The position numbers and the translations under genes are program-made. Source: Cyathus striatus (lineage: Eukaryota > Basidiomycota > Agaricomycetes > Agaricales > Nidulariaceae). Taken from it: a stretch of DNA of 64,000 nt. The notes beneath the pieces were generated by a model that saw nothing but the letters and a program-made list of their open reading frames with translations, was not told the origin of the DNA and did not search any database. Positions 55,510-64,000 of the stretch are shown piece by piece (positions within the stretch are counted from its first letter, which is position 1; each line of letters opens with the position of its first letter). Location: positions 434,001 to 498,000 of the forward strand of contig JAOVFP010000001.1 of NCBI GenBank assembly GCA_025738555.1, given 5' to 3'.

Positions 55510-57860
55510 CCGTCTAGGATAACGGGATCAATTCGAAGCAGTAGCAGCATAGCTGTGTATCACAAAACGGAAAATCCACAATGCAGTGCACATAAATTAG
55601 CCGGGTCCATTTTCACATATATCCTTTGCATTCTGAATAACGTTATATTATAACCTCCAATTAATAACTTGTAGTGATGTCTCTCATACCAAATTCAGAA
55701 TTATAGAACATGTAGATATGTAGAACAACAATATTTGCTTTATTAGACTTTCCCATGCCTTCAAAACCTCGGATATGTATATTTCAAGCAGCACTACATT
55801 GCGTGTAGAATAACGGGATCGTACATTTCATATCATAAAACGGAAATTCCCCAAATACGTTGAACACAACTTAGGTCCGGCTCCCATCCCGTTTCCCTCG
55901 GCTAATTTATATTTCTACATCTGCCCTTTGCGTTATGAATAATGATACATTACACCCACTGTTTAATAACATCTATTGTTCTCTATCGCACTAAATTAAG
56001 TATTTTAGAACATGGAAATATGTAGCAAAACAATGTGTTTTTATTTGAATTTCCCAAGCCCCCCGATCCCTGGATATGCATATTTCGAGTGGCAGTGCAT
56101 TACGTGTAGAATAACGGCATCGTACGTTGCATATCGTAAAACGGAAATTTCACAATTGCATTAAACATAAATGATCCGGCTGCCATCACATGTCCCTCGC
56201 TAATCTATATTTCTACATCTGTTCTTTGCGTTCTGAATAATGCATTCTAATGCTCACTATTTAATATCGTGTACTGTCTTCTATCACACTAAATTAAGTA
56301 CTATAGAACATGGTGATATGTAGAACAACATTATTTCACTTTCCTACGCTTTCAGAACCTCTGATATGCATATTTCAAGCGGCAGTGCATTAAGTACAGA
56401 ACAACGGGACCGTACATTGCGTATCATAAAACGGAAATTCTACAAATGCGTTGAACATAAATTACGTCCGGCCCCCATCACATGTTCCTCAGCTAATTGA
56501 TACTTCTACATCTGTCCTTTACATTCTAAATAACGCCGTCTAATGCTCACTATTTAATATCATGTACTGTCCTCTATCACACTAAATTAAGTATTATAGA
56601 ATATGGAGATATGTAGAACAATAAAGTGTTTTTATTTGATTTTTCCATGCCTCCAGAACCTAAAATTTGTATATTTCAGGCTGCAGTACATTGCATGTCG
56701 TATAACGAGATTGACTCGGAACAGTAGCAGGGCTCACATGTGTGTAAAAAAACGAAAATTCCACAAATGCGTTGAACATACATTAGCTGGCCCCCGCCAC
56801 ATGTCCCTCTGCTAATCTACATCTCTACATCTGTCCTTTGCATTCTAAATAACAATATATCACACCCACTATTTAATATCCTCCACTGTCCCTTATCACA
56901 ATAAATTAAAATACTATAGGACATGGAGTTATGTAGAAGAACAAAGTGTTTTATTTGACTTTCCCACGCTTCCAGAACCTCGGATGTGCATATTTCATGC
57001 GGCAATGCATTGCGTGTAATGTAATGGGATCGTCTCGGAACAGTAGCAGGTCTTACATGCGTGTAGAAAAACGGGAGTTCCACAAATGCATCGAATATAA
57101 ATTAGCCGACTCTCATCACATGTCCCTCAGGTAATTTATATTTCTACATCTGTCTTTGCGTTATGAATAACGCCGTTTATATCTCCCTATTTAACATGGT
57201 GTACTGTCCTCTATCACACTTAAGTAAGAACTATAGAACATGGAGATATGTAGAAGAACAAAGTGTTTTATTTGACTTTCCCACGCTTCCAGAACCTCGG
57301 ATGTGCATATTTCATGCAGCAATGCATTGTGTGTAATATAACAGGATTGTCTCGAAACAGTAGCAGGTCTTACATGCGTGTAGAAAAACGGGAGTTCCAC
57401 AAATGCATCGAATATAAATTAGTCAACTCTCATCACATGTCCCTCGGGTAATTTATATTTCTACATCTGTCCTTTGCGTTATGAATAATGCCATTTATTT
57501 CTCCCTATTTAACATGGTGTACTGTCCTCTATCACACTAAATTTTAAACTATAGAATACGCAGATAATTAGAACAACATGTGTTCATTTGACTTTCCCAC
57601 GCTTTCAGAACCTCGGATATGTATATTTCATGCGGCAGTGCATTGCGTATAGAATAATAGGATCATATATTGTGTATAATAAGACGGAAATTCCACAAAT
57701 GCATTCAACGTAAACTTTCTGGCTCCTTTTACATGTCCCTTGGCTAATTTATATTTCTACATCTGACCTTTTCATTCTGAATAATGGTATATTACACCCA
57801 CTAGGTTATATCCTCTACTATCCTCTATCACCCCAAATTAAGCACTATTCTATATCTCTA
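55510..57860 (+). repeat. About 300-bp satellite, 7-8 units
   Basis: GGATATGCATATTTC-type anchors at 55771, 56072, 56362, 56663, 56982, 57299 and 57614 (spacing 290-319), with a partial unit before them. Each unit has ATTTATATTTCTACATCTGT, CTATCACACTAAATTAAG, GACTTTCCCACGCTTCCAGA, GTGTAGAATAACGGGATCGT and ATAAAACGGAAATTCCACAA. The units at 56982 and 57299 are the most alike and share GTCTCGGAACAGTAGCAGGT or a near copy. ORFs of 62-88 codons are translated repeat. Confidence 0.9.
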
Positions 57861-57941
57861 CATATTTGCTTTACATTCTGGGCCACTGTGTCACTCACCT
57901 TTGTACTATGGCAGAGAGTTTGGGACAATCCCACTGGTATA

Positions 57942-58320
57942 CTGTACGAATCCGATCAATTGGGCATGCCTTTGAGTGCGTGACAGGCCCAAACCACAAA
58001 GTGATTTTGGCACACGAGAATTTGTAGTGTGACATGCCAGAATTTTCAGCATTTTCATTACTCAAGCTAGCCAATAAGCCCAAATTAGTGCATATATTTA
58101 GCTTTCAAATGTACAGAACACTATTGTTTAGCAAGAATTAGCTTTTGGAGAAGAAAAAATAGTCATTACACTGAAATTTTTTAGGTATTATGCTGGCGCC
58201 TAAATATGTCACGGTCTAACCTTTCGGCATTTTCATTTGTGACGCGTGACATGGCCCAAATTTCGGCGCAGCAGAATGGGTGCGTGACGCATGACTGCCC
58301 AATTGATCTGATTCGTACAG
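57942..58320. mobile_element. TA-flanked MITE #3, 379 bp
   Basis: The left end CTGTACGAATCCGATCAATT then GGGCATGC; the right end, reverse complement, CTGTACGAATCAGATCAATT then GGGCAGTCATGCG. TA at 57940-57941 and 58321-58322. Both subterminal zones have GCGTGAC words, as in MITE #1. Confidence 0.8.
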
Positions 58321-58322
58321 TA

Positions 58323-59203
58323 TCCGCCTGTTATAGCTCAAGGCGCTTGGAAGCACTACTCGCTAAATATAGAACACCGGCATGATATTCCCACGTCACC
58401 ATATGATCAATATACAAAGATAATAATTTGAAATTTTGAATATTTAAAATATATGATGAAAAAGCTTGTACTTATTCTTCAAGATATTTTCTCAATATCT
58501 TCAAAAGCCCACGATGTGTCCCCAATATGTCACTTGGGCTTCACAAGATAATCACAACCAATCTAGGGTTCGGTAATTCCTGAACTTCTTTCAATCAACG
58601 CACATCTTATCTCTACTTCCTGGGGGTTTTCTTATCACTTGGTCACGGGATTGTATCTCGCTAATAGACACGTTGACCTTAGGCATGTTCTACTGGTAGG
58701 TTTGTCTGTCCTGTTGCATTTCTTGCCATATCGTATATTGTAATGGCTCTCGTACGTCACTTTTAATATATATTATTTTATTATATGCTTCATGTGTGTA
58801 GATACTATGAAATATGCTTTTCACAGCCAGGGTCTCAGCTCCAACTCTGACATAACTGAGATTGTCAAGTAAGCGAAATTCCATTTTATAGAATAAGTGA
58901 AAATTAGCTTTGCAACTTCTGTATGCCAGTCAGGCATATTATCTCCCCACAGCCAACAAATAACTGCTTTTATTTTCGATCCCCCACCATATTTCCCATG
59001 GTTTTCTGCCCTCGAAGTTTATTTGTGAGGTCACCGTCATTTCTCGACTTTCGAAGACTGTACATGCTCTTCCTCATGTTGTTATGGATCCTCAGGGTCC
59101 ATCTCAGTTTTTCGTATTTTAAAGGTATGGTGCTGGTGATAATGACCCATTCCCTACTATTTTCCTGACTTGAACTGCTTGAACTGTTTATCTTTTGCTC
59201 ATC
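58323..59203. other. Upstream region of the Zn2Cys6-like relic
   Basis: AT-rich, no convincing exon. An 81-codon frame at 58923-59168 has no motif. Confidence 0.3.
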
Positions 59204-60805
59204 ATGCCCCCCCGTGCGATGTCCATCCCTGCTCGCAACCTGAGCTCCACCCCCAAATTGTGTGCCTCTAACTCCTTTGAACCTAACATTGCTGCCCCTT
59301 TGTGAGAGTTACATTGTGGTCCCGCCATCCGCTGTTCAGCATCCTGATACTCCATCCTCCCATGGAGGTAACGGGTGAAGAGATTGAAGAAATCCTGCCG
59401 CCTGTCGCAACCCAAGCTCCTCCTGTTGCACCTACCCCATTCTCTTCACCTGTCCTGGCACCTTCTCCATACATTCCAGCCATCGCTGCTGTGCCGGAAT
59501 CGATGGATGACATTCCTTCACTCACTTCCTCCATTGATTTTGAACCAAGTGCAGCGCCGAACCCTTCACCTAGGCCATTTCTTCGTGATGTACGTATTAG
59601 TGCCAGCCCTCATAGGCATCATCCCATCGAAGTTTTGATGCCGCCTCTCAAGATTGGTAAGCCTCTGCGTCTCGTTACTAATTTATCTGCTTACACACTA
59701 GGGACTCCCCTAGCTGTTCCAGCTGTCCCAGAACCCATTGTTGTGGATGACGAGCCTACTTCTGAGGACATCATTGTGCTCACCGACACAAACAAGGATC
59801 AGCTGTGTGAATCCTCTGATGAACTTCCCTTGGGTATGTCTCCCCCTTCTCTTTTTTATCGCGGTATTGATTCTGACATCATATTTTTCTATCTTTAGCG
59901 AGCGCTCGCACTTTTCATGCTTCTACTGTGGCCAAATGTGCGCCTACTGTTTCGTTAGCCCCCTCTTCTCCTATTACTGCTACTACTTCTGCCCGGAAAG
60001 GCAAAAATACCCCTAAAGTTCCAAAGACCCATACCAAAGAAACTTTGCCTGCACTGGTGTCCAGTGCACCCCTTGAGCTTGCAATGCTGCATAGTGTGCT
60101 TGAGGATGCTGTGGTCCATAATGGCATGATTTCTTGCCTCAGTTGTGGAGGCGAGTCCTTGAAGTGCAAGCCCGGCAAGCTTGGTCATTGGTGCCTCTGT
60201 TGTGTTCAACGGGAGAAAAGTCAGTGCACCCGGCAGCTCAATGCTCCCCAAGTGAACTTCCAGACCACCATCACATATGGTATCGGACTTAATTCTATCC
60301 CTGGTAGGTTTAATAATACTTTTCCTACTTGCCGCTGTACTAAATGTGTTCCTTTATCAATTTCTAAACCTAGCTGATCTTGGGCGGCAGATCGTCCTCC
60401 CTCCATTATTTTACTGACTACGTCTGGTGCATCCATCTTCATGTTCAATTCATTCATTGTCTGGAGGAGTTTGCTGAGGCTAACAAAGACTTCTCTCAGT
60501 TCGTTGCTGCAGGTATCTTCTCCGATGACTATACTGAACAAAGCTTTCACGAGCTGTGCCAGCTGGCTAAGTGCATTGAGGATTGGGTTCTGCCTGATCC
60601 TGATGTTACCGCGGATTTTGAGGATGCCCTGTTGGACACTCTCGCTGCTCATCTGATTGTCGTTAACCCTCTCCTTGGCGAGTTCCCTTGGCCCAAAAAG
60701 GGGGAGGAAGTGGTGCCACGGGAGTTCCTAGACAACATGATGGTGGCAAATATCCAGAACTTCTGGATCCAGAAGAAGAGCAAGAACGGTGCTGCTCATG
60801 CATAG
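59204..60805 (+). pseudogene. Zn(II)2Cys6-like cluster protein, broken
   Basis: Start MPPRAMSIPARNLSSTPKLC at 59204; TGA at 59303 and 59348 where Arg would fit, then a 1-nt frame change near 59355. The main frame has MEVTGEEIEEILPPVATQAP and a Pro/Ser-rich stretch to SSDELPL (59833). A 65-nt intron (GTATGT...CTTTAG) leads to SARTFHASTVAKCAPTVSLA and a cluster CLSCGGESLKCKPGKLGHWC with LCCVQREKSQC after it. Spacing C-x2-C-x6-C-x8-C-x2-C-x7-C fits the fungal Zn2Cys6 pattern. A last segment (60440-60805) reads IHCLEEFAEANKDFSQFVAA and VPREFLDNMMVANIQNFWIQ. The architecture resembles an expanded unnamed mushroom family rather than a classical transcription factor. One alternative is a gag-like protein of a retroelement. 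Confidence 0.55.
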
Positions 60806-61068
60806 TGTCGCAGGCTTTCATTTCAATTTTTGTGTTGCACTGTTATATACTTTGGAGTCACGTTGTAGGCTAGTATATCTACCAGTATTGCGTTGTGTGG
60901 TGATGTCATTATACTGTAGATTACATTTATAATACTATGCCATTTGTTGCTGTTAAGTTCCTTGTGATAAAAGTCAAATAACATAACTTAGAACATATTA
61001 AGACTTAAAATCGTAATTTTCGGGATGGGATTGAATGTGGAAACATGTGTGTGCTGCCACTTGAAATA
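60806..61068. other. 3' flank, nothing recognised
   Basis: AT-rich sequence between the Zn2Cys6-like relic and MITE #4. Confidence 0.35.
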
Positions 61069-61070
61069 TA

Positions 61071-61448
61071 CTGTCATTGATCAACACTTCACCAACCCCA
61101 TCAAGTCGCTATTTTTGAGTTTGTCACGCAATGTCACAATGCCGCAATCAGCTGGTTTGGAGGTCCGCAGCGTGTATGCACAATGTGAGACATTTGCTTG
61201 ACCTCCTTCCAGGAAACTCCTTGATTGCTATTGAAACAACATGGCGGCAAGCATGACAATGCGTCAAATTTCCTACTTTTGAAGGGACTCCAGAACTACC
61301 TGTTCTTTTGTCTTGAAACTTTTAGCACAAGTTTTAATATGTACAGACAATATAAATGTAAATTTTTATGGCTTGTAGAAGTGTTACTGCGGCGATATTC
61401 AAGAAATAGTGACTCAACGGGGTTTAGCGAAGTGTTGATCAATGACAG
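61071..61448. mobile_element. TA-flanked MITE #4, 378 bp
   Basis: The left end CTGTCATTGATCAACACTTC then ACCAACCCCATCAAGTCGC; the right end, reverse complement, CTGTCATTGATCAACACTTC then GCTAAACCCCGTTGAGTCAC. The inverted repeats span about 46 bp, the first 20 identical. TA at 61069-61070 and 61449-61450. Confidence 0.85.
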
Positions 61449-61814
61449 TATACATATCCAGAATATGTGATGGGAGCCGGATATAAAAGGTAATGGGAAT
61501 GATAATAATAACTCGAACTAATAATAGGTCACCAAAGCTTCAGACTAATAATAGCTTGCAAGTTATTATTGAATGTGCACAGGTTGTTCACATTTAATAT
61601 GTTATGTGTTTCAATACAAGATGCAGGAATTATACCAATAATACAGTAAAGTATCTAATAAAACAATTGTAGAACAATATAATATGGTAAAGCATCTAAT
61701 AAAACAATTGTAGGACAAGTAGTATGATCAAGATGTAAGTACAGGATGTCAGCGTGATAATAGTATGCCTATCACTTCCTGTAGGAAGGTGAGCAGGAAA
61801 TAAAATAAGAGAAA
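61449..61814. repeat. AT-rich spacer with a short duplication
   Basis: AGTATCTAATAAAACAATTG then TAGAACA at 61648 is duplicated as AGCATCTAATAAAACAATTG then TAGGACA near 61690. No gene. Confidence 0.4.
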
Positions 61815-62370
61815 AGATCTACTTACACAGGATATCGAATTTGGGTCCAATTGAATGCACAACAAGTACGTTTCCCTAACCGTACATGAAACTGCAAGAA
61901 CTGATAGATGAAGATGTAAGTTCAAATTCATCAGTATAGTAATACGAATCACTTACCTTCCACTCTTTCTTTTTGTCCAATACATATTCAATGATTTTCT
62001 CCAATTTCCCCTTCCTCCAAGTCGGCCCCAGTCTACGACCTCTGTAGATATGTTTGTGGTAGAAGACCATGACATCGTTGCCAATCCGGAAGGTGAACTG
62101 ATTGATGTATAATTAGGAGGAATATAATACCATACCTTGTATTTCTTCAGCTGTTCATCATAACTGAGCATTTCGATAGGGGGGATCCTCTTCGGCATCT
62201 AAGCAAAGTTAGAATTATTACTAGAGTGCCAAAATGCCAAACTTACCTGATCAATGCTTGAAAGTTAAGACTTTGAGTAGTTGAGGAAGCTGGAAGATGA
62301 CAAGATGGCTTTTGAACCCATTGAAGCTTAATTCAAACTCCATGTCCTGCCTACAACATCATACACGGGT
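61815..62370 (-). pseudogene. Fuller copy of the PTWRKGKLEK gene, one stop
   Basis: Spliced on the minus strand it reads MGSKAILSSSSFLNYSKS, a TAA, LSSIDQ, then (after an intron with GTAAGT donor) MPKRIPPIEMLSYDEQLKKY; then (after a GTATGG...TCAG intron) FTFRIGNDVMVFYHKHIYRG, RRLGPTWRKGKLEKIIEYVL and DKKKEWK; then (after a 60-nt GTAAGT...ATCAG intron) FLQFHVRLGKRTCCAFNWTQ. Three short introns make it a genuine gene copy, not a retrocopy. The single TAA could derive from CAA. The segment GNDVMVFYHKHIYRGRRLGP resembles the SH3-like tail of retroelement integrases, which is a guess. The truncated plus-strand copy is at 5845-6105. Confidence 0.55.
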
Positions 62371-63086
62371 TGGTGCATCTACTCCAACGCCAACACACAT
62401 ACGCCATTTTTAACGATTCGTATGCTACACATACATGACAGACTATGAACTACTAAATGTCGAGAAATTCGCTAGGTAGAGTGTGCCGTATCTACACTGC
62501 TTCTTTAGAATTGCTGGGTATTCTTACTTTTCGGCATATATACAAATGTAATGTTTCCTACATAACATCAAGTATAGATGCAGTCTTAACGTTGTTTCAT
62601 ACAAGTCCAAAGAGTCACATGGTGCTGGAACAATAATGATGTACCTGGAGAACAGTTACAAAGTGTGTAGAGGTAATTACAGTCCGTTTAGGCGGTTTAC
62701 CATAAGTGCAATTAAGGCACCCATGGAACCAGTAACCTCATACACTGAATACTCAGGTAACGGGCTGAGGGCTGTTGAGGGTGTGTTGATAACGGAGTGA
62801 AAAGATAAACATGTGGGCGTCTGATGTGAGATGTGAGCGCCAGGTGTATTATTGCCATAACTCAGCAGTATGCTAGGGCAAGTAAACATGTATTATTTTT
62901 GTACCACTGAATGGCATTTCTAAGTAGCTATATTTAACGGCTTTCTTTGATCAATGTGGCATTTACTGTATACATACCAAACAGATGTTTCTTTAAGTTC
63001 TTTTCTCTTTGTTAAGGAAAAACACGTTGTTGAAGTAAAAATAAAAAGAAGATATTTTACAGTGTGTATGATATTTAACTACTGAT
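62371..63086. other. No gene recognised
   Basis: A 70-codon minus frame (62677-62889) lacks motifs. The rest is AT-rich spacer. Confidence 0.35.
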
Positions 63087-63619
63087 TTAATCCCTTTGCA
63101 TTCCTCCTGAAACTTTCTCATATTCCTCGGCAGGAATCATTATAGTTAGAAAGCAATGTGATTGTTTATGTGTTTCACCCAGCTCATTGAGATGTGCAAC
63201 ATTTCTCGTCACCATCAGCATGCGCCGCCTTCCTTCATCCATGTCAGGTGTCACATTAGCGCTCCTGGTATAATAGTCATCGACCATCAAAAGCATCTCC
63301 CTCTTCATATTTTCGATCACAAAATCCCGTATTCAAGTCGACATAAACTCCTCCAGTTTAAAGGTTTCAGTCTTTATTATATTGTCAGATGGATCTGAAT
63401 ATAGAAGTGGGAAGCTGTTAGTCTGCATGCTATATGCAAAGAAGAAGACAACAACAACACACCTCCAACCCATTGTGAGAGCTTCCAGGTCCTATAGAAA
63501 TAGAGTTCCATAAGTCCCGATTCAACATAACAGCCACAGTCCAAAGTATCCTTGTTTTGAAGCTGATAGATACGACTTCGCAACTTTCTCTCCACAGGTA
63601 CGTTATTATCACCTGCCAT
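63087..63619 (-). pseudogene. One-intron gene with a single TGA, unknown family
   Basis: Exon 1 (63619-63463) and exon 2 (63394-63087) join in frame across a 68-nt intron (GTGTGT donor, TATTCAG acceptor). The product is about 154 residues: MAGDNNVPVERKLRSRIYQL, QNKDTLDCGCYVESGLMELY, FYRTWKLSQWVGDPSDNIIK, then MKREMLLMVDDYYTRSANVT, MDEGRRRMLMVTRNVAHLNE and IPAEEYEKVSGGMQRD. The only lesion is TGA at 63335-63333 after LEEFMST, in a spot where CGA (Arg) would read through. It is mostly polar and charged, with no signal peptide or membrane segment. Family not recognised. The clean splice and single lesion suggest recent loss. Confidence 0.5.
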
Positions 63620-63667
63620 AATTACTGACCAAGGACTGGGAACTCAAGGCAAGTAGACAGTCGACAT

Positions 63668-63925
63668 ATGCAAACTCAGACCCCTTCAATGTTGCTGGAT
63701 CACTCAAGGCGGTTCTTCGAAGTCCGCTACCCAGCTTTTGAGCTCTCTCATCAAGGAAAAGGTTTATATCTGATGAACAATGAGTGCTTTAAAAGACAAG
63801 TGAAAGGAACAGAGAGACATATGCGACTCTTCGTCTTCATCCAAGAACTCGAATGGGATATTGTGACTCCCACTCCCTCTGACTTCATATTTAAAAGGAG
63901 AGGTTGGCGTTTTTCCTGTAAATAA
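63668..63925 (+). CDS. 85-codon ORF at the right end, doubtful
   Basis: MQTQTPSMLLDHSRRFFEVR continues YPAFELSHQGKGLYLMNNEC and ELEWDIVTPTPSDFIFKRRG. It is open for 85 codons and ends 75 bp from the window edge. It could be an exon continuing through a GTAAAT donor at 63919. No family recognised. Confidence 0.25.
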   Translation: MQTQTPSMLLDHSRRFFEVRYPAFELSHQGKGLYLMNNECFKRQVKGTERHMRLFVFIQELEWDIVTPTPSDFIFKRRGWRFSCK

Positions 63926-64000
63926 AGTCAACTTCATTCATTGTGAGCTAACAGTTAACGTACCGATCACTTCGATATCAGAGCCCGACTCTATGGGACA

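Noticed and set aside
55510..57860. Centromere call
   Set aside because: Satellite and element density are suggestive, but no chromatin data or copy-number information supports it.

Overview
This window looks like a transposon- and satellite-rich block of nuclear DNA from a mushroom-forming fungus (Basidiomycota, Agaricomycetes). The evidence is the set of families present: a Plavaka-type transposase, a GCM-domain DDE element with ubiquitin-protease-like and PHD segments, a DUF6698-like gene, NLR-type TPR repeats, and introns of about 50-70 nt with GTAAGT/GTATGT donors. I cannot name the species. Almost every recognisable gene is broken. Many of the breaks are TGA codons where an Arg (CGA) or Trp (TGG) would fit, which points to ageing by C-to-T change.

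Layout. 1-4,700: minisatellite, duplicated blocks, and a piece of a subterminal-repeat element. 4,860-5,700: a 5'-truncated LINE with its poly(A) tail (minus strand). 5,845-8,295: a fragment of a two-copy gene (its partner is at 61,815-62,370), then an inverted-repeat element. 8,845-16,210: the largest coding relic, a GCM/DDE transposase followed by USP-like, PHD and YWYP segments that run in frame into a 14-unit, 126-bp TPR array. 16,790-18,620: tRNA-like SINE repeats. 19,332-21,482: a serine-rich acidic protein gene, broken and cut off. 22,063-24,640: a Plavaka transposase with its centre missing. 25,745-26,735: a DUF6698-like pseudogene.

28,004-37,276 holds two related foldback elements in opposite orientation. 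Both have GTGTCAGC ends, and inside they carry 61-, 70- and 102-bp tandem arrays plus GTCAC-rich DNA. The second has kilobase-long inverted arms and a 7-bp target duplication. 37,525-40,233 is a relic of a large mushroom-specific family. 40,760-41,116 is a small two-exon gene with no lesions.

41,380-64,000 contains gypsy debris, small pseudogenes, five TIR elements with TA target sites, a 2.75-kb non-autonomous element with an 8-bp target duplication (51,751-54,501), a 300-bp satellite (55,510-57,860), a Zn2Cys6-like pseudogene (59,204-60,805), and a one-intron minus-strand pseudogene at the right end.

Nothing here forms an operon or pathway. The genes are related by insertion, duplication and decay. 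The most unusual structures are the transposase-to-TPR junction, the foldback pair, and the TA-flanked TIR family. Family names are from recall of characteristic motifs; no search was run.
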